Of a stretch of DNA of 64,000 bases, positions 48,485-60,900 are shown one piece after another. Origin of the DNA: Heterostelium multicystogenum (Eukaryota > Evosea > Eumycetozoa > Acytosteliales > Acytosteliaceae); contig RCNN01000166.1 in assembly GCA_003667245.1 (NCBI GenBank), forward strand, positions 1-64,000, written 5' to 3'. Position 1 is the first letter of the stretch; each line of letters opens with the position of its first letter. A program made the translations under genes and the position numbers. Below the pieces are notes generated by a model. It was given only the letters and a program-made list of their open reading frames with translations, made no database searches and was not told the origin of the DNA.

Positions 48485-50099
48485 CTGTAAGATATGCCAT
48501 ATCATACTATATCATATCAAAATAAACCAAAAAAAACAACAATTGAAAACCTTTTCATATTAACTGTAACAATACATTTGATGTTTGATTGATACCTATA
48601 TGGTTGCTATTTATATGACAATAATAATATAATTATATTACCCTATACTACAACCAACCACAACTAGTAGTAATAAAAAATATCTGTGAAAATCAATATT
48701 TTATAAAGTATTAATAATAAAAATATTATTAACAAATAGAATACTAATAATAATTTATTGGTAGTTCATGAGAGTAGAAATCTGACCAGAGTGTAAGTAC
48801 TTAGCTAATAGGAAACTAAAGGAATAAGCTTGCTATTTACTCTCATTAGTTTTGATTAGATTATAAAAAATTTTCATCTTGTAGTAGTTGTTGTTGTTGA
48901 AAGTATTTAGTTTATGATCAAATTGTTTTGATCAATCAATCAATCTATCAATATTTTAAAGTAATAATTAAAATAATAGTAATAATTATCAACTCCATTA
49001 TTAAAATCATAATAACAATCTTACTACCAATAAACTAAATAAATTTATATAAATAATAATAAACATACAATAGCAAATATTCTCGATAAATTAACTCTGA
49101 CTTTTTATAATAGAGTATAAGAAGTGGAAGAGATTAATAAATACATCAACCTTTAGCAAAAGAGTTGGTTTGCTCTATACAATATTTGATAGCTTCAAGT
49201 AATTACTGTACGTCGCACCTATCTACATCACATTCATTAATTAGTATGGTTTATTTTGATTTTATGAACAACCAATCAAATTCAGCCTAAACATAATTTC
49301 AACTAATTGTGGAATCAATGCCAATTCCAAATTAAGAAGCCTTTTGGCAATCACATAGGGAAAGTGACCAACATTCGATGATGCTATACTTCTCATCTAT
49401 ACAGCTGCATACTTACACACTCACAATAGTACTCTCATACAATAGTAGTTCTCTTTCTTTGATTTATTCACACACACAACTCCTTTCACTTGCTGAACCA
49501 ACAACCAGCAGGTGCCATTCAACACAACTCAATTCATGAGTTGCTAACTAAAAGTGTGTGTGAGGCATTGTCGGGTGGTTGTCGTATCGGCATCGAACTG
49601 AATGCAACTAAGTTTACAATTTTCATTAACATTTATTAATATAATTTTAATTTGCTCAAAAGCTTTGTCCTCAAGGTGTGTTCCACTTGCCTTGTGCAAA
49701 TTAATATATTATATTAAAATTTATTTTTAATTTAGATTTTCGATATTTTTTTAATTTAAATAACAACCATTTAGAACCAAAACTTTAGTATCTGTTCAAC
49801 TATTAATTAATTTTTTTTTGCTTTTTGATTTTTTGTTGTTTTTTTTCAAATAAGTATTTAGTATTAGATAATAATAATATTATCATATTCATATTCTTAA
49901 ATTTGATTCAATAACAAAAACAATAATAATAATAAATTAATATTTTTATTAAAATAATAATAATAATATCGATTCAATAACAACAACAATAATAATAAAT
50001 AACTAAAAGAATATTTTTAATTTATAATAATTTTTGTTAACCATTAATATTTTTAACTTCCCTATAATAGAAAATTTAAAATAATATTATTATAAAGTT

Positions 50100-50913
50100 A
50101 TGAATACAGATTATACAGGACCGACACCAACTGAACGATTTCAACAAAGAGTGTTGGCAGACTATTCGGAGGGTGATCATGAATTTGAAGCAGAGTTGAT
50201 AAATTCATACAAGGTTTCAGTGGAGGAGCACTTACCTCAGTTGGACAAGTCGTTGGCGAATCTTGACGAGAAGGAATCGATTTTACATTCACACGATATC
50301 AAAGGTAGCAGCAGTTATATAGGTGCTGAAGCTGTCAGATTTGTCAGTGGCAAGATTGAATCGCTTTGCAAAGAGAAGCACCTTGAGAAGGCCGCTGAGC
50401 ACTTGGATGAATTGAAAAAAGAGGTCAAAGAAACTGTTCAAACTTCTAGATAAATATATGGCATCATGGAACGGTGATTCAACAGCAGAGGCTGCAGAAG
50501 ACGAAAAACAAACTGAAAATGACAAAAAAGAAGAAAAGAGCAGCACAGCCAGCACCAACCACCAACCAGACAATAGACATCGCGTTGACACAACAACTAG
50601 CCACAGTACAGCGCCTGCCACCACCGCCACTGTTACCTCTGTGGTGGTTGAACAGAAACCCAACGATAAAAATATTACAGTTACAGCCAGCAATAATAAA
50701 CCCAACACTACTTCCTCTTCAGATAGTCACCATAGCAGCAGTAATAGTACTTCACACCACACAATAAGCTCCAGTAAATCAACTCCCTCCAGCAACACAA
50801 CTACCTACACTGTCACCGCTACCAATAGTAGCGCAAGTGACCATAAAAAGCCAGCAGAAAAAGTTACCTCTCACATATTGGATGAACCAAAGAAAGGTAC
50901 ACCAAAGAACTAA
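50100..50913 (+). CDS. rdeA: RdeA histidine phosphotransfer protein
   Basis: Seen: 117 residues form an HPt helical bundle with LHSHDIKGSSSYIGA; the phosphorylatable His is residue 65, the position known for Dictyostelium RdeA. The first frame stops after VQTSR (50451-50453). A second frame from 50458 continues with 151 acidic and Ser/Thr/Asn-rich residues to TAA at 50911. A one-base shift joins them to about 268 residues, close to the 254 of D. discoideum RdeA, which also has a low-complexity tail. Known: RdeA passes phosphate between hybrid histidine kinases and the response regulator/phosphodiesterase RegA, setting cAMP level, PKA activity, spore formation and germination. Whether the tail is truly joined, or the HPt domain stands alone, depends on that shift. 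Confidence 0.9.
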
Positions 50914-51231
50914 ACAAATAATCTATTATGTATAAAATAATACTCCCTCCCTTCAAACATAGAAAAAACTAGAATTTACATAAATACAAAATTCTTCTCA
51001 AACTAATCATATCTTTTGCTATTTTGTTTTTGATATTGAACATTTGAAATATTTAAAAATAGTTTTTATCTTGTGATTATTAAACTTTCTGTTTACTATT
51101 AAGATTTTCCATTCATATGGGAATTCACCCAAAATATATGTTATTAAATAAATTTAATATAAAAAAACCTGAGATTGTTTGTTGTGAAGGTTTTATTTTA
51201 CTACTCAAATAAATGTATATTAAAATAGTGA
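50914..51231. other. Intergenic spacer between convergent genes
   Basis: Shared 3' region of rdeA and the RA-domain kinase gene. AT-rich; no feature seen beyond likely polyadenylation signals. Confidence 0.5.
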
Positions 51232-54200
51232 TTAGAACCATAGGTTTTCAATGTCAAGCAATAGTTGATGACAGGTTGGACGTTTATCGGGATCCTGATG
51301 CCAACAACGCATGATGATATCTTCGAGTTGATGAGGAATGTTGGGAGGCATTGTTGGACGAATGCCTTGTTTCGTAAAGATTGGTATTTGATAGCTAAAT
51401 GAAATCTGGGGGATATCTTCAAATGGTCTTTTATATTTGCCTGTTAAAAGCCTGTTGATCAGCTCCCACATAACAATACCGAGCGAATAGACATCGGATG
51501 AAGGTGATGGTGCAACTTCATCAAATAACTCAGGTGCCATATAATCGAGTGTACCACGCAATGTACTTGTATGAACATCTATCTCCTTTGTTAATCCCAA
51601 ATCTGCAACTTTCAATTCATATTGAGATGTTATTAACAAATTATGTGGCTAAAAAAGATTACAAAATTAATAAACCATAATTAGTTTGAAACTATAATAT
51701 ATTTACCTTTATATCTCTATGTACAAGTGCTGGCTTCATTGTATGCAGGAAATTAATACCCTCAACAGCTTCTTTAATCCATTTCAAAACCAACTCCCAA
51801 TTAAAGTGAAAGGTTTTCTTTGTCATCATTTTAATTAAACTTCCATTTCCACAATATTCCATAACCATTAACAGCTGTTATAATAAGATTGTAATTAATA
51901 AATTGAACTTTGTGGTATGGGATTTGTTTACTAAACATACCTTTGATTCTTTTGATGCACCATATAGTCTAATTAATCTAGGATGAGAAGTCATGCTTAG
52001 AATTCTATATTCTTTTTTGAAATTCTCCCATTGCTCAGGAGTACTGTCGTTTAGAACTTTGATGGCCACAGTCTTACCCATGTATCCACCCTTGTATACT
52101 CTTGAGAATGAACCTTCTCCTATCTTTGTGTTGATGACTAGATCGTTGGGGCTAATCCATCGAATACCTTCCTTTGGGTATTCACCAATTTTCCAATTTT
52201 CTTTTTTAGTGTGCTGATAGTAGTACGGTGATTTAGAGCTACTGTTGGTCGAAGTTGAGTCCATGTCAGAGATGACTCCATCATTCAAACTCATATATGG
52301 TATATTAATATCCACACTTGATTGTGCTACAGACGATGGCGATATAGTAAGCATGGATGGCGATATAGTTGATGTTATAAGCGGTGATGAAAGTGAAGAG
52401 AGTGGAGAAATATCTACAGAATGTTGTTGGTAAGGAGTTTGGTGTTGATGTAAATGGTGATTATATTGATGTTGATTTTGGTGTAAATGATCGGATGTCT
52501 CTGAATTGATTGAACTAACAGAGTATCTACCATTACCCTCTGTAATAAGTAAAGATAGGATTAGAATGAGCGAACTGGATCAACTCGAGATGGATAGATA
52601 ACTTACTTGAATTTGTAGTTTTTAGTATAAATACAGATGGACCAGACCATTTTCTTTGTGCCTTTAAAATCTTTTCGTCTTGGTGTAGCTGTCTCTCGAA
52701 TGGTTTGTTACTATCTAGCGTGGTATTGGCACTGGTTGAACTGTTACTACCCAATGAAGAATCAGTTAATGATCTCGAAATGTAAAGAGTAAGAGTCGAT
52801 GGGTCGATAGTAGTTGTGCTGAGAAGCATTGAGATGAGATCGCGAACCGTCGTTGTCGAATAGACTTTGGCGCGCCAGCTCTCACCAGTCATTCCACGAT
52901 AGATCTGCACATAGCTTGGTGTTTCATCGAAATCACTGAGATCACGATATGCAAAAGTTGTTGTAAGACGCTTCTTACTCTTCTTTAGGATGGTTGAAAG
53001 CATGTTATGTTTGTTGCCCATCGAACTCGATTTGGAGAGTGAGGGTGAATAACTACCAGTGCCGCTAACCGAACCAAGAGACGGAGATGATGGGGATCCA
53101 ATAGTTGGTGATGTCATTGTAGTTGCTGGTGGCGAAGATGAATACTGATGATTGCTGTTTAATAATAAACTATTATTTTGGTGGTTGGACGATGAAGATG
53201 TTGATAGAGGTGTATTGATATTATTGGTAGGTGAGCTTGAGTATATAGTTTGGCTTGTATTGATGTTACTGCTGCTTTGTAGATTCTGCGGTGATGTCGA
53301 CAATTGTTGATGTAATGTATGATCAGATTTATTGGGTGCTGATGATGATTGGAGTGGAATTGCAAGAGGTGGTGAGTTTACTCGAGGCGAATTGCAATAG
53401 TCTGAGGAATTCGTCGAAGATGTTGGTGAAAATGGTGGTCGACTGGGACTATGACTTGGACTATTCAAAAAAGATGAAGGACTTCTATAAGAAGACGAGG
53501 GAATAGCAGTTAAAAATGGTGATCCTGTTTGTTTTGAGTTACTATGAGTATTATTATTGTTGCTGTTATTATTATTAATCGGTATGGATGGTGTAGATGT
53601 ATCTATATATCTATTACTGCCAGATGCACTGGATGCTTGCTCTCTATAACGACGAGAAGATTGCTGATATAGTTCATGTAGGAGTTGCAGTTGATGTTGC
53701 TGTTGATGTGAGAGCGATTGAAGAAACTCTGTGTTTGGCGATGAAGAGGAGCGGTTCTGTCGAGAACTCGATGACTTTGCTGTAAGAAATGAAGAATGAT
53801 TGCTTTCAAATTTAATATAGCTATTGCTGTCGTCGTCGTCGATCGCGTCGTCACGATCTACAAATACTTCGGTCACCTGTTCGAAATCATCCTCGTCTTC
53901 CTCCATCAATATATCTTTAAAGTCTTCGTCGTCCGTTTCGCTTAGAGTGTCACAGGTAATACTGAGCTCGTTGAAAGACGGTTGATTCAGGTTGGCAACA
54001 ACACCGTTGGTTGTAGTGGTGGTTGTGGTAGTGGTAGGATTGTCGTCAGCTGATCGAGTGCTGCAGTTTCCATTGACAAAAGATCTTCGCTTTCCGCTGT
54101 CGCCCATGCCAACGAGTCCAGCGGCAACATGTCCATTTCCGCTGTCTGCCAAAGTGTCCATTTCATCGTCGTCATTTTTATTATTATTTTTTGCTGTTGT

Positions 54201-54501
54201 TGCCATTTGCTGTGCCAATAAATGTTACAGTGGTCGGTGATGTTACAATGCTAGCTGTCGTATCTTTATTGATTTTCTCAACTGTGATTGGCTCGTTGCC
54301 GTTGTTACTGCTTTCGTTCATGTCAAGGTCATCAAAGCTCGAACTACTATAGCAAGACTCGCTACTACTACTCATGTTGGAGAGGCCAAACCGCTCGATA
54401 CCCTCTTGTGTGTTCGATTGGTGTCGATGCACAGCCAGGCTTATCGATGTCGACCTCGAGTAGAGCATGTCGATCTCATTGTTTGAGATTAAGGCCGACA
54501 T
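51232..54501 (-). CDS. TKL serine/threonine kinase with Ras-association domain, Phg2-like
   Basis: Seen: a long Ser/Asn/Thr-rich N-terminus with acidic runs, then an RA-like domain (ETPSYVQIYRGMTGESWRAK, VRDLISMLLSTTTIDPSTLT, LHQDEKILKAQRKWSGPSVF). An intron (52540-52606) leads to a Gln/His-rich spacer and the kinase domain: KIGEGSFSRVYKGGYMGKTV, VAIKVL, VHRDIK|PHNLL, VADLGLT, GTLDYMAPE and CWHQDPDKRPTC. Introns at 51875-51940 and 51649-51706 keep frame. One shift near 54187 separates the first ~105 residues. Known: D. discoideum Phg2 is a TKL kinase with a Ras-binding region that binds Rap1-GTP and controls adhesion and motility; order and type match. Assignment is by architecture and kinase-loop style, so another RA-kinase is possible. 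Confidence 0.82.
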
Positions 54502-56705
54502 CTTTATTTATATTAACAACCAAACAACAAACAAACAACAAACTAGCCAATATCAATATATTAGTATTGATATTTATATAACTATATTTCTATCTAGTAA
54601 CAATAATAATAAATATTGATAATTATATCCAGTTTTTGTTGTGTTTTTTTTGTTTGTTGTGTTGATCACGACAAATCACACTTCTTAGACAAACTACTCT
54701 CTAAAAATCGTGTCATTTGAATTTAAGATTTTAGTTTATTTGCACTTTTTTTTCAACCAACTGTCAACATTCCCTCATCCATCTGGATATTTGGTATGTT
54801 TGTTAAACTTCTTACTTACGTTTTTGTTTTTTTAATATTATTATTAAGATATATATGTATATTTATAAAATGATTGATTCTGTTCTATTATATTATACTA
54901 TACTATATTATATTATAATTTCGAGATATTTATGTAGATGTAATTTAGAAATTTAGAAATAAGAATTTAGGGAAATTTTTTAAATAAGGGAAGAGTATGA
55001 TTATTATTAAATATTGTTATCTATTAAAAGTTCAAACTAAATAATAGTTGCGCCTGCTACTACTGGTAAATGCTGATGTTGTGTTGTGGTTGGTTGCTGC
55101 TTGATGATGGTAGTGGTATTGATGGTGGGATACTGCTATTGCTACACCTATTGCTGCTGATGTACAAAACTGATTAGTATTATTATTGATATTGATAAAC
55201 TACTACTACTATACGCATCCACTTTTACTACTACAACAACTACTCTACTACTACTACTAATAACAACACAACTAATGCTACTACTATTAAATATTTTATT
55301 ATTTTCTAACAAACAAGCTTAAATATGGGAAGACATGTTTATTAATACATTTTATTGTATTTATATCTGTGTATAATTTGTTTTAGGCTAATTGATTTTA
55401 TGTTATTGGATTAGTTTACTTAGCGAATGTGTTTGTATGATGTAGGTTATTATTACATCAATGTGTGTGCGTGTGTGTTTATGTGTGATTAATTACTTAT
55501 TTTGCAGGTATTGGTGGTAGTGGAAGTTAGCAATAACCATTCAATATGTGGTGTTAATTATTACTATTAGTATTATTATTATTATTGATGATAATACTAC
55601 TACTACTTTGGTGTAAATAATAATATTAATTGCAAATAATATATATGTATTGGACAAATTAGACAACCCCTATAGAAATGGTAGTAGGTGTGTTTTTAAA
55701 TAAATGGTTTTTGTGGAGATGATGAAATGTTGGTTGTATGTGTGTGTGAATTGTCAATGTGACCGTCACAGTTATCTTGTGGTTCGAAGTGAACAAGTGA
55801 AGCGCTCGAGTCAGTTGTTGTATTTTGTTTGTTCACTTTTGTTATTACTTTTTATTGTTTTCTTTGCTTTTCTTTGCTCTGCTTTTGTATGGATAATGCT
55901 AAATATTAAATACTTTAAAAAGTGATATATTATATATATTGCTGGAATAGAATAGAATAATATAGAATTGAATAAATATAAATAAATAAATAAAACTGTC
56001 AAAACAATATATATAACAACAACAACAACCTAAAACTAATTGTGTGTTTATTTTAGTCACGAGAATAATTTTTGTTTGTTGTGTTGTTATTGCTATTTTT
56101 GTTTGTTTGTTGTGTATTTTTTTTTTTTGTTTTGTTTTTTTTGTTTTTAGTCTTTTTTTTGATGTTGTTGTGGGGATATGATTTTTGTTATTTTAGGGTT
56201 CCAAGTAGCTACTTAATCAACAAACACCAATTTGTTTTTTATTTTTATTTTTTTCATCGATGGAATATATATTAATCCTGTGATTGATGAGTTGTTTAAA
56301 TTCTGACTACCCAGCTCAACCACTCACTTCATTGATTATCACCTCAAAACCGAACCACTTCTGGGGTTTGGTTTGGTTTGATTTGGTTTGTTTTTGTTGG
56401 TTTTGTCAAACAAGTTATGATTCATTTGTATTTAGAATAATGAATTGTTTTTGGTTGTTGATGATATATAACAACAATTTAAAACAGTTTTAGAATGATC
56501 AGGTTGGGTGATAATTAAAATCATTGGAGACAACTAATTTTATACTAAATGTTTATGTTTGTTTTGTTAAATTACAAGAGTAATGCATTGATTGACAATA
56601 CTCCTCTTTTATTTATTTATTGTTATTGTTATTTTAAATCTTTAAACTGGGAGGGAATGAAAGCAGATGGTTGATCAAACTCAGAATACTCAAATGCAAA
56701 TAAAC

Positions 56706-57753
56706 CTATTGATTTTTAGAGATGTTAAAGTTAGTTAGCTGATCAAAAAGAGATGAAACATCATCATTAATGATGATCGACAACGATTTAGTCATAAATA
56801 ATTTGTTCAAGTTTGAAGAGTCAGGAAAGTTTGCCAAATTGAAGAATTCTTCAAGGGACTTCACTCCGAAACGAAGATCAGCACACTTAAGATTCGTCAT
56901 CTAGTTTTCATCATTTAAAGAAATTGAACAAATTACCTATGACGACCACTACCATCGATCAAAAACCATTAAATAATAAATATATGAGACATACCTGTCG
57001 AAAATGACAACTAAAATCACAAAACGAAGCTTTCTGTTTTATAAACTATTCTATTGAAAAAATATGTTAAAAAATAAAAACTAGTCAAAAATTGATCGAA
57101 AACTTAATTTTGACTCTACTGTGACAAAGAGAATGTATTTTTTATTCTTGCCCGGGCATAATGATCATTCTATTTTAAATTACATGTTCTACATTATTTT
57201 TATCTAATATTTAAGAATTTAAGTATAAATTCAGGATCATCAATATTAGTTTCCATTGATCAATGGAAAAAAAAAAGATATTGAATTCAAATTCTATCAT
57301 AAATTAGAAAAAACAACTATTATATTATTATTATTTGTTGAATCTTAAATACATTTCAGAAAAAAATTGTAGTTATCATGGTTTGTGAAAATGGAAATGT
57401 AAATATTAATTAAATATATTTATTGGATTGCTAGTAACTCTATGAGTGTAAAATAGAATCGCTAGTGCTACTATTTCTTTTGATATTAAGATTGATTGTC
57501 CAGAATTTCAAGGTCACTTTTTCTGTTTTTTTAATTTACACAAAATCTGTTTGCTGAATGATGAAACCCAAAAGAACACCATTCAAATAAATCTAATTTC
57601 GCTTGCTATCTTTGTTCAATGCCTATAAATACATATTTGAGCCTATTTCTATAGATATTCTAAACTCATACTACCTTATGAATGTAGTTTATTGTTAGAG
57701 TATCTTCATCAATAACTTTACAGACAACAGATAATGTAATTAAAGATTTCATA
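56706..57753 (-). pseudogene. Probable decayed or error-broken gene of unknown family
   Basis: Seen: ATG at 57753 opens MKSLITLSVVCKVIDEDTLT and INYIHK. A GTAGTA...TTATAG intron joins ALNKDSKRN, then, after an in-frame TAG, IYLNGVLLGFIIQQTDFV. Further fragments are broken by stops. At 56900-56706 a clean 64-codon stretch reads MTNLKCADLRFGVKSLEEFF, LANFPDSSNLNKLFMTKSLS and DDVSSLFDQLTNFNISKNQ, then stops. The pieces share strand and protein-like composition. They could be one gene with lost frame or two remnants. I do not recognise the family, though the style resembles the large dictyostelid leucine-rich/ankyrin-type families. Confidence 0.4.
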
Positions 57754-57860
57754 TTAATTCAATCATCAAGAAAATATTTGAATAAGATAAATCAACTTAT
57801 TTTCGAATTTAGTGAAGTTATTAAGTGATTTTGAGATCAGTACCATCTTCACATCACCAA

Positions 57861-57890
57861 AACCCACCACCTACCATCACCCACCACAAC
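57861..57890. promoter_or_regulatory. CA-rich element just upstream of the beta-helix gene
   Basis: ACCCACCACC and CACCCACCACAAC lie 23-53 bp before the start codon in AT-rich DNA, resembling CA-rich G-boxes. Function is inferred from composition and position only. Confidence 0.3.
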
Positions 57891-57912
57891 AGATCAATCA
57901 ATTGAATATTCA

Positions 57913-60900
57913 ATGATCAGATATATAAAATTTAAAAGAGTAAATCCAATTTTAATATTTATTTTAATATTAAATTGCATTTTAAGTAGTAATACATTTT
58001 GTACATAGTTTAGATTCCTTTGTAGGAGACAATGGTAGGTATTGATATTGATATAGGAGTGAACAGTGTTGGATATATGCCTTTAGAATCTAGGAATTAA
58101 CAGCCAATTGTTGGTATTGTGTTTTAGATTTTAAAAATATATATGTTTCTGTCAACTATGGAAATGATACAACTGGAGATGGATCAATAGATAAACCATT
58201 TTGGAGTGTAGATAAATCGATTTCAATCATGGTTGCCAACACTGGATACAATATCTATATGGACTCTGGCTTTTATCCGTCCAAATCAGTTTTCCGCCCA
58301 CCGAATGGCACTGATTTGCTATTTCAGAGATATCCAAATACGACTGGCACCGTCCTTTTAAATACGACAACCATAGAAAGTAGTGACACTAGCATCTTTG
58401 AGATAACATACAAAGATATATCTCACAATATTCTAATTCATGCCACCCAGACGCCCATTCAACTTATGCTGATCAACTGTACAGTCAACAAGTTTAGGAT
58501 AACCAAATCACCAGTCTCGTTGGTTGCTTCCAACTCTTCGTTACACCATGTAGTTGGAAAAATATCCAACCTCAGTCTCATTCAATCAAGCAGCATCGAT
58601 GGCATCCAAACAAATATACTAATTTCAGAGAGTGTCCTCATAGCCAACTCGGCGTTCAACGCAGGATTTATGAATTAGAACATACAAAGCAGGTGACACT
58701 TGATTCGTCCCAGTTTAGCAATTCATCAATTGAGTTTCACGGCATTAAGAATGTACAGATTAACATGTGCTCTTTCTCATTTATTGATTTCCTCTCATTC
58801 ACATTTGAAGATATTGTGATGACGCCACTGGCGTTCTATGACTCGACCGCCACCATTGAAAACTGCAGCTTTTCGAATATCCGTAATAAAGTCAACGTTT
58901 TGTCGTGCACCAACTCGGACTCACCCTTATTGGCAATGACTTCAACCAGCTCATGCTCTTCTCGACAATCGTCCAGGCTGTGACATCGAATGTCACCGTC
59001 GTCGGTCTAACCATTGACTCAACGGTATCTCCATATGCATTCCACTCGGACCATTCTTTTTTCAACATTTCTAACTTTGAAATTACCATGATGGCGACAA
59101 TCTTTTCAACTCAAAACAATCCAAACATCATCATGAGCAATGGCTTTGTCGACTCACCGCGACCGATCAGGCTGGTCGACCACATGTCATGCAACACTCT
59201 TCTCTCGATAGCGATCAGCAACACCAAGTTCAATAATCTCCAGCAGTTTTCTTGTTGCTTCTGCAATGCCCAGCTCGAGAACATCCACATCAAATCAAAT
59301 TCGATCTTCTATGGAATTATATTTAGCAAGTCGAATATAAATGCCAGTGGTCTCTATTTGGACTCGCTTTCGACCTCTGACAGCCAGTACCTTATGCTCT
59401 TAACGGACTGTAATGCAACTTTCACCGAATTTACAATCGACGGGTGCTCCAATCCCCAAAGTCGTCTCCTCAGAGGTCAATATTCTCGACAGTCTGATAT
59501 CAAAGATCTACTCTCGAGTTCCGCTGTCGGTGGTGTCGTCTAGTCTGCGCTTTGAGAGAAACCATCATCAGCAACTATCTCTCACAGTTTAGTGTACCCA
59601 TCTTAGAGTTGAGTTCGGCACATCTATTTATGCTGGACACTCAATTCATTTCGTGTAGCTCCAACGCAGGCTTGATGATGGCATATGAATCTGTTATTTC
59701 AGCAATCGACTCAAAGCTTTCTCTATGTATCTTCTTGGAGTATGGCATTTATGTACAGACAGGAACACAAATGAAGATCTCCAATGTTACACTTGAATCT
59801 TCCTCACTGTCTAGTGACTCACTCGGATTCATCTATCTATCAAGTAGCAGTGCAAACATTGACCAACTTCAAGTATCTACAATCACCTCTATTCTAATCT
59901 TACAATGCAAAGACTCTCAATTCTACTTGCACAACTCATCTTTCGATCTTATATCCAACAGTCTAAATCGATGCATCCAAGTCTAGTGTACTCATTAGCA
60001 ACGTTCATGTGAAAGGATCCTCCATAGGCAATACATTCCATTTTTATGATTGCAATGGCCAAGTTTCATCGCTCACCTTAGATACAGTTGTGAACTTCAT
60101 CGTACTCTTCAGTTTTAGATAATTCAATCCTATACTTTGTAGATATCAATATCAACGACTGCAATACACCCAACGAAACAGTGCCTGTACTGCTACAGAC
60201 TAACTCGCAGATCTTCATGCTAGACTCGTCGATCCAAGGACAACTATTGCGACGATATCTTTAGTCTCAATCACCAAAAAAGATACTCTTTTTCTCAAAG
60301 AATGTAATGATTGAAGCCAACACTGCAACGATAGTCGATTCTGGATCAGTTGCTAATCTTACAATGGTCGATGTGCAAGTTATCCGTTCAAACCCCTCGC
60401 CTTCCCCAAACGGCTTTTGCCATCTTGCGTTTTGTCCGCCTCAATTATAATCATCGATAACTGCACATTTACCATGAATGGTGACCAAGTGAGCACCATT
60501 TTGCTTTCAGACTCGAGGTCATCGTGCAGTATTACTAACTCCTTATTTTTTGTTGAACTCTGGAGTGAGGGGTGGCGCAATACATATGAGCACTGGCGGC
60601 TGTAACTTAGCTGGCAATAGATTCATATCAAACTCTGCCGAGCTTGGCAGGTGGAGCAATCTACTCCTACAGCTATATCAATGCGAGCCAACAACGAATT
60701 CACCGGTAATAAAGCGACTTTCTATGGCGCTGATTTTGCTTCTGACAAGTGCAGACTTGGTATTGGAATACCTGACACCATCACCAACAATGAGCCGATC
60801 ACCATTACAATCACAATGTACGATTTCTATGACAACCAAGTCACACTGAAGCAGGAGATCTTATTCTGAATTTCTCTTCGGTCTCATCATCGCGTGAGTT

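Larger units (their letters stand above)
46560..50099. other. 3.5-kb intergenic region upstream of rdeA
   Basis: Very AT-rich, with AAT/ATT runs near 49930 and 49980. A GT-rich patch AGGTGTGGTGGTGGTTG at 48413-48429 resembles a G-box. Two short coding-like stretches (47336-47503 and 48304-48484) are listed separately. The rest shows no feature that I can support. Confidence 0.5.
54502..57912. other. 3.4-kb intergenic region
   Basis: AT-rich, with TAC/TAG trinucleotide runs at 55195-55300, GT-rich runs near 55455-55490 and T-rich stretches near 56110-56160. Open stretches on the minus strand near 55180-55035 are Ser/His/Thr-rich and could be a terminal exon, but I cannot define its ends. A likely gene remnant at 56706-57753 is listed separately. 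Confidence 0.45.

Noticed and set aside
55770..55800. GGTTCGAAGTG resembling a tRNA T-arm
   Set aside because: No matching stem partner, anticodon arm or acceptor stem around it. No tRNA gene was found anywhere in the window by eye.
55704..56493. Open frames of 60-73 codons on the plus strand (55704, 56072, 56284)
   Set aside because: Composition is dominated by T-rich runs (Phe/Leu/Val), without splice context, domain or coding-like codon use.
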